A stretch of DNA of 64,000 nt from Rhizobium sp. CF080 (lineage in GTDB: Bacteria; Pseudomonadota; Alphaproteobacteria; Rhizobiales; Rhizobiaceae): contig NZ_AKKC02000004.1 in NCBI RefSeq assembly GCF_000282095.2, positions 1,736,001 to 1,800,000 of the forward strand, given 5' to 3'. The first letter of the stretch is position 1; each line of letters begins with the position of its first letter. Both the position numbers and the translations under genes were made by a program. Under the pieces are notes generated by a model. That model made no database searches. It saw only the letters and a program-made list of their open reading frames with translations, and was not told where the DNA came from. This document shows, piece by piece, positions 16,918 to 26,595 of the stretch.

Positions 16918-19059
16918 ATGACGGTCAGTCGACAAGCGGGATCAAGCACGTTGGGAAGACGGCTCATTGGGAGCACCGCTCTGATGACGGTCTTCCTCTC
17001 GATGGCCGGCAGCGGCCGGGCTCAGGACGGTTCCGGCGACAGTACCACTCAGTTGGAAACGATCGTCATCCAGGGAAAGTCCGATCGTGTTTTAGGCCCT
17101 GACGCGACGATCGTGGCGAAGGATACGGCGACCGGTACAAAGACTGATACGCCTGTCATCGATGTTCCCGCATCGGTTTCGGTCATTACCCAGAAGGAGC
17201 TGGAAACCCGCCACGTCGAGAGCCTGCAGCAGGCGGTTTCCTATACGTCCAGCGTGTTCGCCGACGAGTTCGGCAATGATGACCGATACGACTATATCCG
17301 CATCCGCGGTTTCGACCAGACGACGCTCGGTGTCTATCGCGATGGTTTGACGGCTCGCATTCCTGCATTTTTCACGGCTAGCCGCCTCGAGCCATATGGA
17401 CTTCAGCGGGTCGAGGTCCTGAAGGGATCGACATCGACCCTCTTCGGCCTGAACGGCCCTGGCGGTCTGGTCAATTCGATCACCAAACGGCCGCAGGACG
17501 AGAAGCACGGCGAGGTCTACACGTCGTTTGGCGATGGGACCAAAGAGGTCGGAACCGACTTTGGCGGTCCGATCGATGACGAGGGCGTGTGGACCTACAG
17601 GATCACGGCACTTGGCAAGGATGGCGATTTGGGTTGGGACTATTCCAACGACGATCGGCTCTACATTGCCCCTGCATTGACGATCAAGCCGGACGAAGGC
17701 ACGTCATTCACCATCCTGACGGACTATTACAAGCGAGACGGGACGGGCGCCCGCGGCTTCCCGAGCGGTGTTGATATCGATATCAACACCTTCCTCGGCG
17801 AGCCGGATTTCAACCGCTTCAATACAAAGCAGGCCGACCTCGGTTACCAGTTCGAACATGAAATCAACGACAATCTGACCTTCCGTTCGAACTTCCGTTA
17901 TACGCATATGGACCTCGACTATGCCGAGGTTTACGGGGCGTCGATCAACCCGGCAGCAAACCGGACGGCATTTTCGGTGGATGGCCTGTCAAATCGCTAT
18001 GCCTTTGATAACCAGCTTCAATACGATACGGTTTGGAATGGCATTGAAAGCAAGACGCTCGTCGGTGTCGATTATGCCAACGACAACACGCGCGAGGTGA
18101 TCCTGTATGGTACTGCAGGACCTCTTGATATTTATAATCCAAGTTATTGCGGCCTCTCCTGCATCAATCTCGACCCCTACGTAAACTGGCGCGTCAAGCA
18201 ACAAGCGCTGGGTGTGTATGCGCAGGAGCAGTTGACCTTGGACGATCGTTGGATTGTCACGCTCGGCGGTCGTTGGGATCGCGTTCATACGACTGCGGAC
18301 TATTTCGATACTGGGAAGCGGGACGATGACACCGCATCTGCTTTTACCAAGCGGATCGGCTTGACCTACAAGTTTACCCCGAACTTTGCAGCCTATGCGA
18401 ACTATTCGGAAAGCTTCCAGCCACTGGTGACGCCAACCGCCAACGGTTATCCGGGTTCTCTAAAACCCCAGAGGGGAGAGCAGTATGAGGTCGGCTTAAA
18501 ATACCGCCCTGATGGGTTTGATGGCCTTTTCACCCTTGCGTTCTTCGATCTCACCCAAACCAATGTCCTGAGCTACGTTAGCCCGGCCGTCCAGCAGCAG
18601 ATTGGAAAGGTCGGCGTCCGCGGCATTGAGCTGGAAGGAAAGGCAGCAATCAACGACAATCTCAACCTGACCCTTGCGTATTCCTATTGGGATGCTGAAA
18701 TTGAAGAAGCCGGAGCCACAAGCGGTAACGTTGGCAACCGCCCGTCGCGCGTACCTCGTCATCTGGCGTCCGCTTGGCTCGACTACACGATCCCGGGAGA
18801 AGGGCAACGTGGGGACCTGACCCTCGGCGGAGGTGTGCGTTACGTCGGGCAGACTTATGGCGACGATGCCAATACCGTTTCGCTCGGAGGCTACGCGACG
18901 GTAGACGCGGCTTTGAGCTACAAGGTAACGAAGGATGTGACGCTTTCTCTCAACGCCACAAACCTGTTTGACCGCAAATACGTCGCCACCTCCTATTACG
19001 GAACGGATTATTACGGCGACCGGCGTAAAGTGGTTGGCACGCTTAAGTATTCCTGGTGA
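16918..19059 (+). CDS. fhuA: TonB-dependent hydroxamate-siderophore receptor (FhuA class)
   Basis: A 713-residue outer-membrane receptor. Signal peptide about residues 1-36 (cleavage after GRA), a TonB box-like ETIVIQG near 47, the plug domain (VPASVSVITQKELE, YIRIRGFD, VEVLKGSTSTLFG) and a 22-strand barrel ending in an aromatic residue (LKYSW). The plug sequence places it in the ferrichrome/ferrioxamine (FhuA/FoxA) group. ATG 16918 fits an AAAGGG site; an in-frame TTG two codons earlier is less likely. It is preceded by an IRO box and followed by ATPase, binding-protein and permease genes in the fhuA-C-D-B order. Confidence 0.92.
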   Translation: MTVSRQAGSSTLGRRLIGSTALMTVFLSMAGSGRAQDGSGDSTTQLETIVIQGKSDRVLGPDATIVAKDTATGTKTDTPVIDVPASVSVITQKELETRHVESLQQAVSYTSSVFADEFGNDDRYDYIRIRGFDQTTLGVYRDGLTARIPAFFTASRLEPYGLQRVEVLKGSTSTLFGLNGPGGLVNSITKRPQDEKHGEVYTSFGDGTKEVGTDFGGPIDDEGVWTYRITALGKDGDLGWDYSNDDRLYIAPALTIKPDEGTSFTILTDYYKRDGTGARGFPSGVDIDINTFLGEPDFNRFNTKQADLGYQFEHEINDNLTFRSNFRYTHMDLDYAEVYGASINPAANRTAFSVDGLSNRYAFDNQLQYDTVWNGIESKTLVGVDYANDNTREVILYGTAGPLDIYNPSYCGLSCINLDPYVNWRVKQQALGVYAQEQLTLDDRWIVTLGGRWDRVHTTADYFDTGKRDDDTASAFTKRIGLTYKFTPNFAAYANYSESFQPLVTPTANGYPGSLKPQRGEQYEVGLKYRPDGFDGLFTLAFFDLTQTNVLSYVSPAVQQQIGKVGVRGIELEGKAAINDNLNLTLAYSYWDAEIEEAGATSGNVGNRPSRVPRHLASAWLDYTIPGEGQRGDLTLGGGVRYVGQTYGDDANTVSLGGYATVDAALSYKVTKDVTLSLNATNLFDRKYVATSYYGTDYYGDRRKVVGTLKYSW

Positions 19060-19222
19060 TCCTGTCTGGCGCTTGCGCCGTCACAAAGACCATACGCATT
19101 CGAAATTGCGTGTGGTCCTCAACGTTTTGGTTGCCGTGGGTCGAGCGATAAGGTCGCGGATAACAGCGGGCAAAACGCGATGAAACTTCGACCGGGTCTC
19201 GCCCTCAGTGTAAGGAATAAAC

Positions 19223-20035
19223 ATGGTGACACTGGAACCGGTGCGCGATGCGCCGAACACAACGGAAACTTTTGTCATTGAGAAAGTCGGCCTGTCGATT
19301 GACGGAAACGATATTCTCTCCGATGTGAGCCTCGAGTTCCCGGCGGGAGAAGTCGTCGCGCTGGTCGGCCACAATGGTTCAGGGAAATCCAGCCTTCTCA
19401 AGATGCTGGCGCGCCAGCTCCCGGCTACGGCTGGATCGATTTCCTATGGGAGTCAGGATATAGGACGCTATCACGACCGAGCCTTTGCCCGTTTGGTGGC
19501 TTACCTGCCCCAGGACGTGAGCACTGGATCGGAGATGACGATCCGCGAGCTTGTCGCCTGTGGCCGCTATCCTTGGCATGGCGCGCTCGGCCGCTTTTCC
19601 GAGGCGGACAGAGAAAAGGTCGAGGAAGCTCTTCGCGCAACGCATATCGAGAACTTTGCCGACCGTTTCGTTGGAACACTTTCGGGCGGCGAAAGGCAGA
19701 GGGCATGGATCGCGATGTTAATCGCTCAGGATGCTCGCTGCCTTCTCCTGGACGAACCGACCGCCGCGCTCGATGTCGCCCACCAGATAGAGGTGCTTTC
19801 ACTGGTCCGGCGCCTGGCGCATGAAGGTGGCAGGAGTGTCGTCATCGTTCTTCACGATATCAACATGGCGGCGCGCTTCTGTGATCGGATCCATGCGCTG
19901 AAACGTGGTCGTGTTGTTGCCAGCGGCACGCCGGCCACGATCCTCGCGCCCGACACCCTGCACGATATCTATGGGATCGACATGGCCGTCATCTCCACGC
20001 CCAATCTGGCTTATCCTCTTGCCTATGTCTGCTGA
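19223..20035 (+). CDS. fhuC: Iron-siderophore ABC transporter ATPase
   Basis: A 270-residue FepC/FhuC-type ATPase that powers import. Walker A GHNGSGKSS (near residue 52), Q-loop in YLPQDVSTG, signature LSGGERQRAW (near 152), Walker B CLLLDEPTAALD and the switch His in VLHDINMAARFCD are all present. An AAGGAA site precedes the ATG. The binding-protein gene begins 13 bp after the stop. Confidence 0.93.
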   Translation: MVTLEPVRDAPNTTETFVIEKVGLSIDGNDILSDVSLEFPAGEVVALVGHNGSGKSSLLKMLARQLPATAGSISYGSQDIGRYHDRAFARLVAYLPQDVSTGSEMTIRELVACGRYPWHGALGRFSEADREKVEEALRATHIENFADRFVGTLSGGERQRAWIAMLIAQDARCLLLDEPTAALDVAHQIEVLSLVRRLAHEGGRSVVIVLHDINMAARFCDRIHALKRGRVVASGTPATILAPDTLHDIYGIDMAVISTPNLAYPLAYVC

Positions 20036-20048
20036 GGGCGAACGTTCA

Positions 20049-20930
20049 ATGCTTGTCTCCCGGCGAGCCTTTTTGCAGTATGCCGCAGCGACCGCGGTTG
20101 TTCCAACGCCGCTGTTCGCCGGGGCGGCCGGTCAAAGGATCGTCAGCCTGGACTATGGCCTTGCGTCCACTCTTCTGTCGCTTGGCCTACCGCCTGTCGG
20201 GATTTCCGATCTCGCCGATTGGGGCAAATGGGTGGTCGAGCCGGCGATGCCGGACTCGGTCGTCGACATAGGCAGTTCGTTCGAGGTGAACTTCGAGATC
20301 CTTGTCCAGTTGAAACCCGACATCATTTTGACGACACCCTACCTGGACGAACTGTCACCCAAGCTGCAGTCTTATGCGAAAGTTGTCCGTCTGGAGATAT
20401 TCACTCCAGACGGCGGACCTATTCTTCCGGCGGCGATCGCGGCGACCCGCAAGTTGGCTGTGGAAGTAGGGCGGCAGAAAGAGGCAGAGGAATTCCTCCT
20501 GCGATCCGACGTTTTCCTTGAGAAATGCCGCGAACGCCTAGCGGGAAAAAACGTGCCGGCGGTTGCGCTGGTGAACTTCATGGATGCTCGCCACGCCCGC
20601 ATTTATTCGAGCCCCGGCCTGTTTCACAACGTGCTTGAGCGGATCGGTGTCCGGAACGCATGGACGAGGGAATCGAATTACTGGGGCTTCGAAACCATCG
20701 GTATCGAGGATCTGTCCAAGATCACAGCTCCGGACGCTCATCTGGTCGCCTTTGATCCCGTTCCCCCGGACGTTCTTCCGAAACTCGCGGACAGCCCGCT
20801 TTGGAACAGGCTTTCGTTTGCGCGTCCCGGTCACCTTTCGGTCCTTCCGCCCGCCCTGATGTTCGGCATGGTAAACGAGGCCATCCGTTTCGCCGGCCTC
20901 CTGACCGATCTTCTGGAGCGGAAGGCATGA
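20049..20930 (+). CDS. fhuD: Iron-siderophore periplasmic binding protein
   Basis: A 293-residue FecB/FhuD-type protein. The N-terminus has a twin-arginine-like SRRAFLQYA followed by a hydrophobic stretch, so export by Tat is likely. RIVSLDYGLASTLLSLG begins the first lobe, and the long helix linking the two lobes lies near residues 150-175. The start at 20049 has GAGGGCGA before it; an upstream ATG at 20025 overlapping the ATPase gene is possible. Its stop overlaps the permease start (ATGA). Confidence 0.9.
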   Translation: MLVSRRAFLQYAAATAVVPTPLFAGAAGQRIVSLDYGLASTLLSLGLPPVGISDLADWGKWVVEPAMPDSVVDIGSSFEVNFEILVQLKPDIILTTPYLDELSPKLQSYAKVVRLEIFTPDGGPILPAAIAATRKLAVEVGRQKEAEEFLLRSDVFLEKCRERLAGKNVPAVALVNFMDARHARIYSSPGLFHNVLERIGVRNAWTRESNYWGFETIGIEDLSKITAPDAHLVAFDPVPPDVLPKLADSPLWNRLSFARPGHLSVLPPALMFGMVNEAIRFAGLLTDLLERKA

Positions 20931-22894
20931 CCATATTTCGCCGCGATATCATGGGGCCGGCTCTCGTGGTTCTCTTCCTGCTGCTCGCCGGAAGTGCCGC
21001 ATCCTGGCTGCTTGTCGCCCCTTCGTTGTCGGGTTCGGTTCAGCCGAACTACGATGTCACGCGATTGGTGCTTTATTATTCAACGCTTCCCCGCCTTGCG
21101 ACGGCGCTCCTTGCCGGAGCAGCGCTTGCGTTGGCTGGCGCCCTGTTCCAACAAGTATTGCGCAACCCACTTGCGGATCCGACAACCCTCGGCGTGTCGG
21201 CCGGAGCAAACCTTGCACTGGTCGTAGCGTCACTGTTTCTTCCGGGGCTGCTCGGGGCCAGCCGCGATCTCGTCGCGTTGGTCGGAAGTGCGATCGCCGC
21301 GGGAATTGTCGTCAGCCTAGGTGCGCGCCGTGGGTTTTCGCCCTATTCGCTGGTGCTGTCAGGGCTGGTGCTCAGTTTATGGTGCGGCGGTCTTGCGGCG
21401 ATCCTGACCTATCTCAACCAGCGCTATCTGACGAGCCTGTTCATCTGGGGGGCTGGTTCGCTGGCTCAGCAGAGCTGGGTCATTCCCTTATCGCTACTTT
21501 GGAAGATGGCTGCCGTCGCTGTCGTCTGTGCCCTGATGATCAGACCACTCTCACTGCTCGATCTGGGCGACAGCAGTTCTGCAGCGCTTGGTGTCAGGCT
21601 GGCTCGTCTGCGCTTCATCGTAATCGCCTGTGCCGTTGCGCTTGCCGCATTCGTCACAAGCGCTGTCGGGGTCATCAGCTTCATTGGATTGGTTGCGCCA
21701 ACAGTCGCGCGACTGTCAGGAGTTCGGCGTCCCGGACAACTGGTCCTCTGGTCTCCCTTGATTGGCGCCAGTCTGCTGTTCTTTGCCGATTCCGTGCTCC
21801 AGCTGGTTGCAGGTGGGCTCGGCGACTTCTTGCCGACAGGTGCCGTAACGGCGATCTTCGGTTCACCGCTTCTACTGGCACTGCTGCCTCGGCTTAAGAT
21901 CCGCCACAGGATACAAGAATCACCTGTGTGGAACAGATCACGTCAGTGGAGCGGAACGAGGTCGATTGTCCTCGCGGCCGCGGGGCTTCTCGCGCTCTTG
22001 GGCATTGGCATTTTCGTCGGACGTGGCATCGATGGAAACCTGGCGCTCGTTTCCGGCGATTTCTCGTCCGATATCTTTGCCATTCGCGCTCCGAAGATTT
22101 TCGCCGCTCTGGCCTCCGGTGCGATGCTTGCCGTCGCAGGTTCGATCCTTCAGCGGTTGACCGGAAACGAGATGGCGAGCCCCGAGGTTCTCGGGATCAG
22201 CGCGGGATCAACATTTGGCGTCGCGATCGGCCTCTTTGCCGTTGCTCCGGGTTTCATGGGACAATTTGCATTCGCTGTAGCCGGTGCGACCAGTGTCCTT
22301 GCCGTCATCTTCCTGAGCTCCCGACGATCCGGGTTTGCCCCCGAGCGCATATTGCTCGCCGGCATCGCCTTAAGCGCGATGGTTGATGCCGTTGTCGGCG
22401 TGTTGAGTTCGACGGGAGATCCGAGGGCGGTTCTATTGATGCGCTGGATGAGCGGGTCCACCTATCTCGTCGACGGCCCGACAGCCGCGACCGAGGTAGG
22501 AGTGGGTGCTGTACTCATGGTTGTCGCTTTCGCCGCTCGCCGCTGGCTCGACATACTCCCCCTTGGGCCGTCGCCTTCAGCGGCTGTCGGCATACCGCTG
22601 GCAAAATCAAGATTTGCTCTCTTTGGACTCGCGGGATTGATGACCGCTGCCGCGACGCTCACGATTGGTCCCTTGTCATTTGTGGGCCTCATGGGACCCC
22701 ATCTGGCGCGGGAGGCAGGTCTGACGCGCGCATTGCCGCAAATGGTCGGCGCAGCTCTCATCGGCGGGAGCCTCATGGTGGCTGCCGACTTCCTCGGGCG
22801 CACGATTGTATCGCCATACCAGATTCCGGCCGGTTTGGTTTCGGCACTGATCGGGGCACCGTTCCTGATGTTTCTGATGCGGAAGAAGGCTTAA
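20927..22894 (+). CDS. fhuB: Fused double iron-siderophore ABC permease
   Basis: A 655-residue FhuB-type permease made of two homologous FecCD halves in one chain, each with about ten membrane segments. The first half carries NPLADPTTLGVSAGANLAL and GFIGLVAPTVARL-like VISFIGLVAPTVARLSG; the second carries EMASPEVLGISAGSTFGVA and LSFVGLMGPHLAREAG, the EAA-like loops that contact the ATPase. The start overlaps the binding-protein stop by 4 bases. Fused permeases are typical of hydroxamate (ferrichrome-class) uptake, supporting the receptor assignment. Confidence 0.93.
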   Translation: MTIFRRDIMGPALVVLFLLLAGSAASWLLVAPSLSGSVQPNYDVTRLVLYYSTLPRLATALLAGAALALAGALFQQVLRNPLADPTTLGVSAGANLALVVASLFLPGLLGASRDLVALVGSAIAAGIVVSLGARRGFSPYSLVLSGLVLSLWCGGLAAILTYLNQRYLTSLFIWGAGSLAQQSWVIPLSLLWKMAAVAVVCALMIRPLSLLDLGDSSSAALGVRLARLRFIVIACAVALAAFVTSAVGVISFIGLVAPTVARLSGVRRPGQLVLWSPLIGASLLFFADSVLQLVAGGLGDFLPTGAVTAIFGSPLLLALLPRLKIRHRIQESPVWNRSRQWSGTRSIVLAAAGLLALLGIGIFVGRGIDGNLALVSGDFSSDIFAIRAPKIFAALASGAMLAVAGSILQRLTGNEMASPEVLGISAGSTFGVAIGLFAVAPGFMGQFAFAVAGATSVLAVIFLSSRRSGFAPERILLAGIALSAMVDAVVGVLSSTGDPRAVLLMRWMSGSTYLVDGPTAATEVGVGAVLMVVAFAARRWLDILPLGPSPSAAVGIPLAKSRFALFGLAGLMTAAATLTIGPLSFVGLMGPHLAREAGLTRALPQMVGAALIGGSLMVAADFLGRTIVSPYQIPAGLVSALIGAPFLMFLMRKKA

Positions 22895-23141
22895 GAGATT
22901 TGAGGAACGCTTCACCGTTTGAGCCGAGTTGCAAAGCATCGCGCGCTTCTGATCGCCTATGTGTTTTGGCCACTCTGGCTCGCGTCGCCTCGACGCTCGC
23001 CTGTTGCAGAGGCGCAGCGACGCAAAAATGGTGGGCGGGATAAGGAAAGCTCCCGATTTACCCGCTCCCGCAGCCCTCGTTTATCAGGCTGATGAATTGG
23101 CTGGCCGAAGGCATACGCAGCGAGAGAGCAGGAAAGAGGTT

Positions 23142-23414
23142 TCAGACAATTGCAAGGAGGCAGATAACCGCTGAATTCAGCATGAAGGCACCGAAAGGTA
23201 CGCCGAGCTCGTTCCAGGCTTCGACATAATTCCGCAAGGTGAAGTGGTTGAAGTCGAGGCCCGCATCGCTGAAGATGACGCTTTCCGGCTTGAACGAGCT
23301 CGATATCAACCAGAGCAGCGGATAGCTCATCAGCAGGGCTGCGGCAACAAGCAGGATGACACGCGTGATGCGGCGGACCGCGGCGGCGATGTTGATATCG
23401 GTGGTCGTGCTCAT
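23142..23414 (-). pseudogene. MalG/UgpE-type sugar ABC permease, 5' fragment
   Basis: MSTTTDINIAAAVRRITRVI followed by a first membrane segment and SSFKPESVIF, then a second segment ending NSAVICLLAIV, is the first third of a carbohydrate ABC permease. The frame then meets a stop where about 190 more residues are expected. It lies 5 bp after the end of a MalF-type fragment, so a sugar-transporter operon has been cut at both ends. Confidence 0.8.
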
Positions 23415-23419
23415 CTCTG

Positions 23420-23532
23420 TCAGCTCTCGTAATGGACCCAGAAACGCGAAGCGTAGAAGGAGATCGCCGTGAAGACGGCGATGATCACGAGCAGCACCCA
23501 GGCTATCGCCATGCGGGAGTTATCATGCCAGT
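23420..23532 (-). pseudogene. MalF/UgpA-type sugar ABC permease, 3' fragment
   Basis: The frame SRMAIAWVLLVIIAVFTAIS, continuing to a FWVHYES end, is the last membrane helix and tail of a MalF-type permease. Its upstream part is replaced at about 23530 by IS630 sequence. The stop at 23420-23422 precedes the MalG-type start by 5 bp. Confidence 0.7.
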
Positions 23533-23700
23533 CCGCTCTTGGCGTTGCAGCAGTTTGATCGCATTGCTGTCGCTGATAGCGAAATGACGGGCAGCGGCTC
23601 GCCGTGATTGGCCGCCAGCGACCATGGAAACAACACGCTGACGAAGATCAACAGAATGAGATTTACCCATGTGATTCACCTCCAACGGTAGTGAATCACA
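23530..23700 (-). mobile_element. IS630-family transposase, N-terminal fragment
   Basis: From ATG 23668-23670 leftward: MGKSHSVDLRQRVVSMVAGG, then a helix-turn-helix with AAARHFAISDSNAIKLLQRQ. This is the DNA-binding start of IS630-type transposases. It breaks off after about 48 residues into sugar-permease sequence. Upstream of the start is a 9-bp inverted repeat, GTGATTCAC (23671-23679) and GTGAATCAC (23691-23699), probably part of the element's end. Confidence 0.8.
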
Positions 23701-23914
23701 CCAATACCCGCAAGAAAACCCCGTTCGATTCTCAATTCAAGTGCGATGCTCTAGTTTTCTGCACCGCGCCGCACAGAATTCTACAGCTAGTTCAGAAACA
23801 ATTCGTCACAAACTGAAACCTTCGGAGCGCGATGGCGCCACGATCAGGTGAGTTACTGGCAGGAGATCCTCGAAAGATTCGAGGCCTGCCGATCACAAGG
23901 AAGGGCACATTCAA

Positions 23915-24139
23915 GTGGCTGAAATCAATACACCGTCTTCTTCGTTGCAAAGGGATAGATCCTACCAAATCGAATGCAAGTTTGCGCTCGAGCCCTCGAT
24001 AGTGAGACTTTTCGGGAAGGCACGGTCCGCCGGTTGGGACGCGCAGCATATTGCCCTTGCCATTGCCGCGCTTGGTTGTGAGCTGTTGCTCAATGAGCGC
24101 GAAAGCTTGCAAAGTGAAGGATGTGGCATTGGACATTAA
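23915..24139 (+). CDS. Small hypothetical protein, 74 residues
   Basis: A GTG start with AAGGAAGG upstream opens a 74-residue soluble protein (MAEINTPSSSLQRDRSYQIE...). Its core, SIVRLFGKARSAGWDAQHIA followed by LAIAALGCELL, is helical and resembles small rhizobial hypothetical proteins I recall but cannot name. It sits directly before the secretin gene and slightly overlaps its possible upstream starts. Confidence 0.55.
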   Translation: MAEINTPSSSLQRDRSYQIECKFALEPSIVRLFGKARSAGWDAQHIALAIAALGCELLLNERESLQSEGCGIGH

Positions 24140-24197
24140 GGCTCATCTGACCCGCAAGACTGCTCTGCAGGAGTTCCCGGGCCATGCCAAACGGACG

Positions 24198-25637
24198 ATG
24201 CGTCTTCATGGATTCCTCCTGCTTACGTTCTTTGTTTCGTTGGCCACCTGTTGCCGCGCCGAGAGTGTCATAAGCATAGAAAAGACCGGTGCCAATGTTA
24301 CCCGGCATGTAAGTATCGGTCTCAATAAGACCCTTATAGTCGAACTACCTCAGGATGCTCATGACATCGTCGTTTCAGACCCAAGCGTCTCTGATGCGAT
24401 TGTAAGAGCAACGCGCACGATCTTTCTCTTCGGAAAAAAGGTTGGGCAAACTAACATCTTCATCCTCGATGCCAGCAAACGGCCGATCATCAATATCGAT
24501 ATCGCAGTCGAAAGAGACATTACCGGTCTGGAAGACAATTTGCGTCGGCTTATTCCGGATGCCGAGATTGAGGTCGAAATTATTTCCGACAACATCATTC
24601 TGAGCGGCACGGTTAAATCGGCGCAGGACTCCGCACAGGCCGCCGATCTAGCGTCCGCTTTTGTCAAAGGCGGGGAGGCGACTACAAGCACCCAAAGCGC
24701 GACTAGCGGGGGCAGCCAAGGATCCGTCGCACTGGTTGCTGAAGATCGGCAGACCTCTCGGATTATCAATCTTCTTCGCATCGCAGCCGATGATCAAGTC
24801 ACGCTTAAGTTGACGATCGCGGAGGTAAAGCGAGAGATTCTGAAACAACTGGGTTTTGATAATGAACTGAAAAGCGCCGGTGGTTCAACAATCGCGCAGC
24901 TGGGAACGGCATCCACAGATGCCACCACGGCCACGTCCGGGGGCGGCCTGTCAGCCCTATTTAGCGGATCCTTCGGCAAGTACAGCCTCTCGACGACACT
25001 CAATGCGCTCGAACAAGCCAAAGTCGTTCGCACGTTGGCCGAGCCGACCTTGACAGCCGTCTCGGGGCAATCGGCATCGTTTCAGGCGGGTGGGGAGGTT
25101 CTGTATTCAAACACCGACAGTGACGGCAATACGACCCAGACCCCGTACACCTACGGCATCAGTCTCTCATTTAAGCCTGTCGTCCTCACCTCTGGCCGGA
25201 TCAGTTTGCAAATCTCGACCGAAGTTTCAGAACCCGTCACCTCAGTCTCCGGTTCTTCGCCGACTTATGGGAAGCGTTCCACAAGCACGACGGTCGAACT
25301 GCCATCCGGCGGCTCGATAGCCCTGGCGGGCCTCATTCGAGACAACTTCAACAGGAGTTCCAACGGCACGCCGGTCTTAAACAAGATCCCGGGTATTGGG
25401 GCTTTGTTTCGTCAGACGAGCTTCGAGAGAAGCGAAACTGAGTTAGTGATCATCGCCACACCGTATTTGGTTCGCTCTGTCGCGGCAAAAGAATTGAATC
25501 GTCCCGATGACAATCTCAGCCCAACTGATGATGCGTCTCAGGGATTTCTCAACCGGATTAACAAGCTCTACGGCAATGGCAGGACCTCCGAGCCGACCTC
25601 GCAGTACCACGGAACGGTCGGCTTCATATACAAATGA
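24198..25637 (+). CDS. CpaC/RcpA-family secretin (type II/IV pilus assembly)
   Basis: A 479-residue outer-membrane secretin. Signal peptide at about 1-24 (MRLHGFLLLTFFVSLATCCR), N-terminal domain with VELPQDAHDIVVSDPSVSDA, a BON/KH-like repeat, then the secretin core at about 230-420 with LAEPTLTAVSGQSASF and VPVLNKIPGIGALF-like GTPVLNKIPGIGALFR. Such proteins form the pore for Flp/Tad pili. ATG 24198 gives the signal peptide, but the ribosome site is weak; TTG 24128 (after GAAGGAT) is an alternative. No other tad/cpa gene is nearby, so it is an orphan, perhaps serving a pilus system elsewhere. Confidence 0.88.
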   Translation: MRLHGFLLLTFFVSLATCCRAESVISIEKTGANVTRHVSIGLNKTLIVELPQDAHDIVVSDPSVSDAIVRATRTIFLFGKKVGQTNIFILDASKRPIINIDIAVERDITGLEDNLRRLIPDAEIEVEIISDNIILSGTVKSAQDSAQAADLASAFVKGGEATTSTQSATSGGSQGSVALVAEDRQTSRIINLLRIAADDQVTLKLTIAEVKREILKQLGFDNELKSAGGSTIAQLGTASTDATTATSGGGLSALFSGSFGKYSLSTTLNALEQAKVVRTLAEPTLTAVSGQSASFQAGGEVLYSNTDSDGNTTQTPYTYGISLSFKPVVLTSGRISLQISTEVSEPVTSVSGSSPTYGKRSTSTTVELPSGGSIALAGLIRDNFNRSSNGTPVLNKIPGIGALFRQTSFERSETELVIIATPYLVRSVAAKELNRPDDNLSPTDDASQGFLNRINKLYGNGRTSEPTSQYHGTVGFIYK

Positions 25638-26188
25638 CCGCGGATAAATCCCCTGACGTTTCCAAGTTGCCCGCCCGTTTCAGTCCGTCCGCGTACCTGA
25701 GGGATTGTTTGCGCGGGGACACATTCCTACGCGAAGGTTATGACATATTCCTTGCTCAAGGTAGCTTGTTCCGAGGAGAGCGTTAGGACATGCTCCGGCA
25801 AAAGGGTTTCTACGGCGCCTGGCACCATGGTGACTCCCAGTAGTTTCGACCAACTTCATGTGTTTCAGCAGGTGATTATGCCGCATGTTCCGGCCGCGTT
25901 CGTTGTGGAAGGTGGGCGCCTCCGGAGGGCCGACAAGTTTTGTCGGCCGGTCATAAATACAGCTGCTCGTTAACGTGTACCGGGATCTCCAAAATCGTGG
26001 AGATAAAAGCGCCCCGACAGGGAAGTTCCGCTTGTGGGGATCTCAACAACCAAACCATCCTGGACCCGGTCCATCATCACCTTCTAATTTCCTGCGCTGC
26101 GGCTTATATGCAGCTTCAAGGCAGGATTGAATTTGATTGATGTTAACGTACACATCAATTGCTGCTGGTGCTTCGTACGCGGTTAACC
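25638..26188. other. Intergenic, one strong hairpin
   Basis: No convincing gene. A perfect 9-bp stem with a 3-base loop lies at 25928-25948 (GGCCGACAA / TTGTCGGCC). It has no U-run on either side. Short frames on both strands lack ribosome sites. Confidence 0.4.
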
Positions 26189-26548
26189 TCACGTCGATCT
26201 AATCCAATGCGCCCATGCGCTTGCCTCCACCACTTGCCGCCTGTGGCAATTGCAGGACACAGTGAGACACGAACATTCCGCGTCCAACGGCAGTGCTTTG
26301 CACGTGATTGGAGTACGGCTGTTCGGGCGATATGGGAGGCTGCCGGCCCGAATCGGGTCTCCCTTGCGTAACAACCACAACATTGCCAGCTGGATGGCTA
26401 AGAAGTTGGCGCCCGCCAGCACCCCCAGAAATCGCAAAATAGTCAAGTCTCGGACCACGAGAGGGAGTAAGGCAACCGTCATTGTAGCCATTGTCAATGT
26501 CGCTACGGCGACTTTCGCGCACCTGACGCGCGGTTTAGAAAGTGCCAT
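26189..26548 (-). CDS. Hypothetical small membrane protein
   Basis: From ATG 26546-26548 (AGGTGGA site upstream) a 119-residue frame begins MALSKPRVRCAKVAVATL and contains two hydrophobic segments (about 10-32 and 38-58, FLGVLAGANFLAIQLAMLWL). The C-terminal half is Cys/Arg-rich and poorly ordered. A promoter element of the Cpx-like quartet type lies upstream at 27047-27082 pointing this way. I cannot assign a function; the frame may be partly decayed. Confidence 0.4.
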   Translation of the reverse strand: MALSKPRVRCAKVAVATLTMATMTVALLPLVVRDLTILRFLGVLAGANFLAIQLAMLWLLRKGDPIRAGSLPYRPNSRTPITCKALPLDAECSCLTVSCNCHRRQVVEASAWAHWIRST

Positions 26549-26595
26549 GTTCCACCTGTCTCTTGCTGGATGCAGATATATCTGGGTGTGGGACC

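Noticed and set aside
25928-25948. Strong hairpin considered as the secretin gene's terminator
   Set aside because: It lies about 290 bases beyond the stop and has no U-run on either strand; kept only as an unexplained structure.
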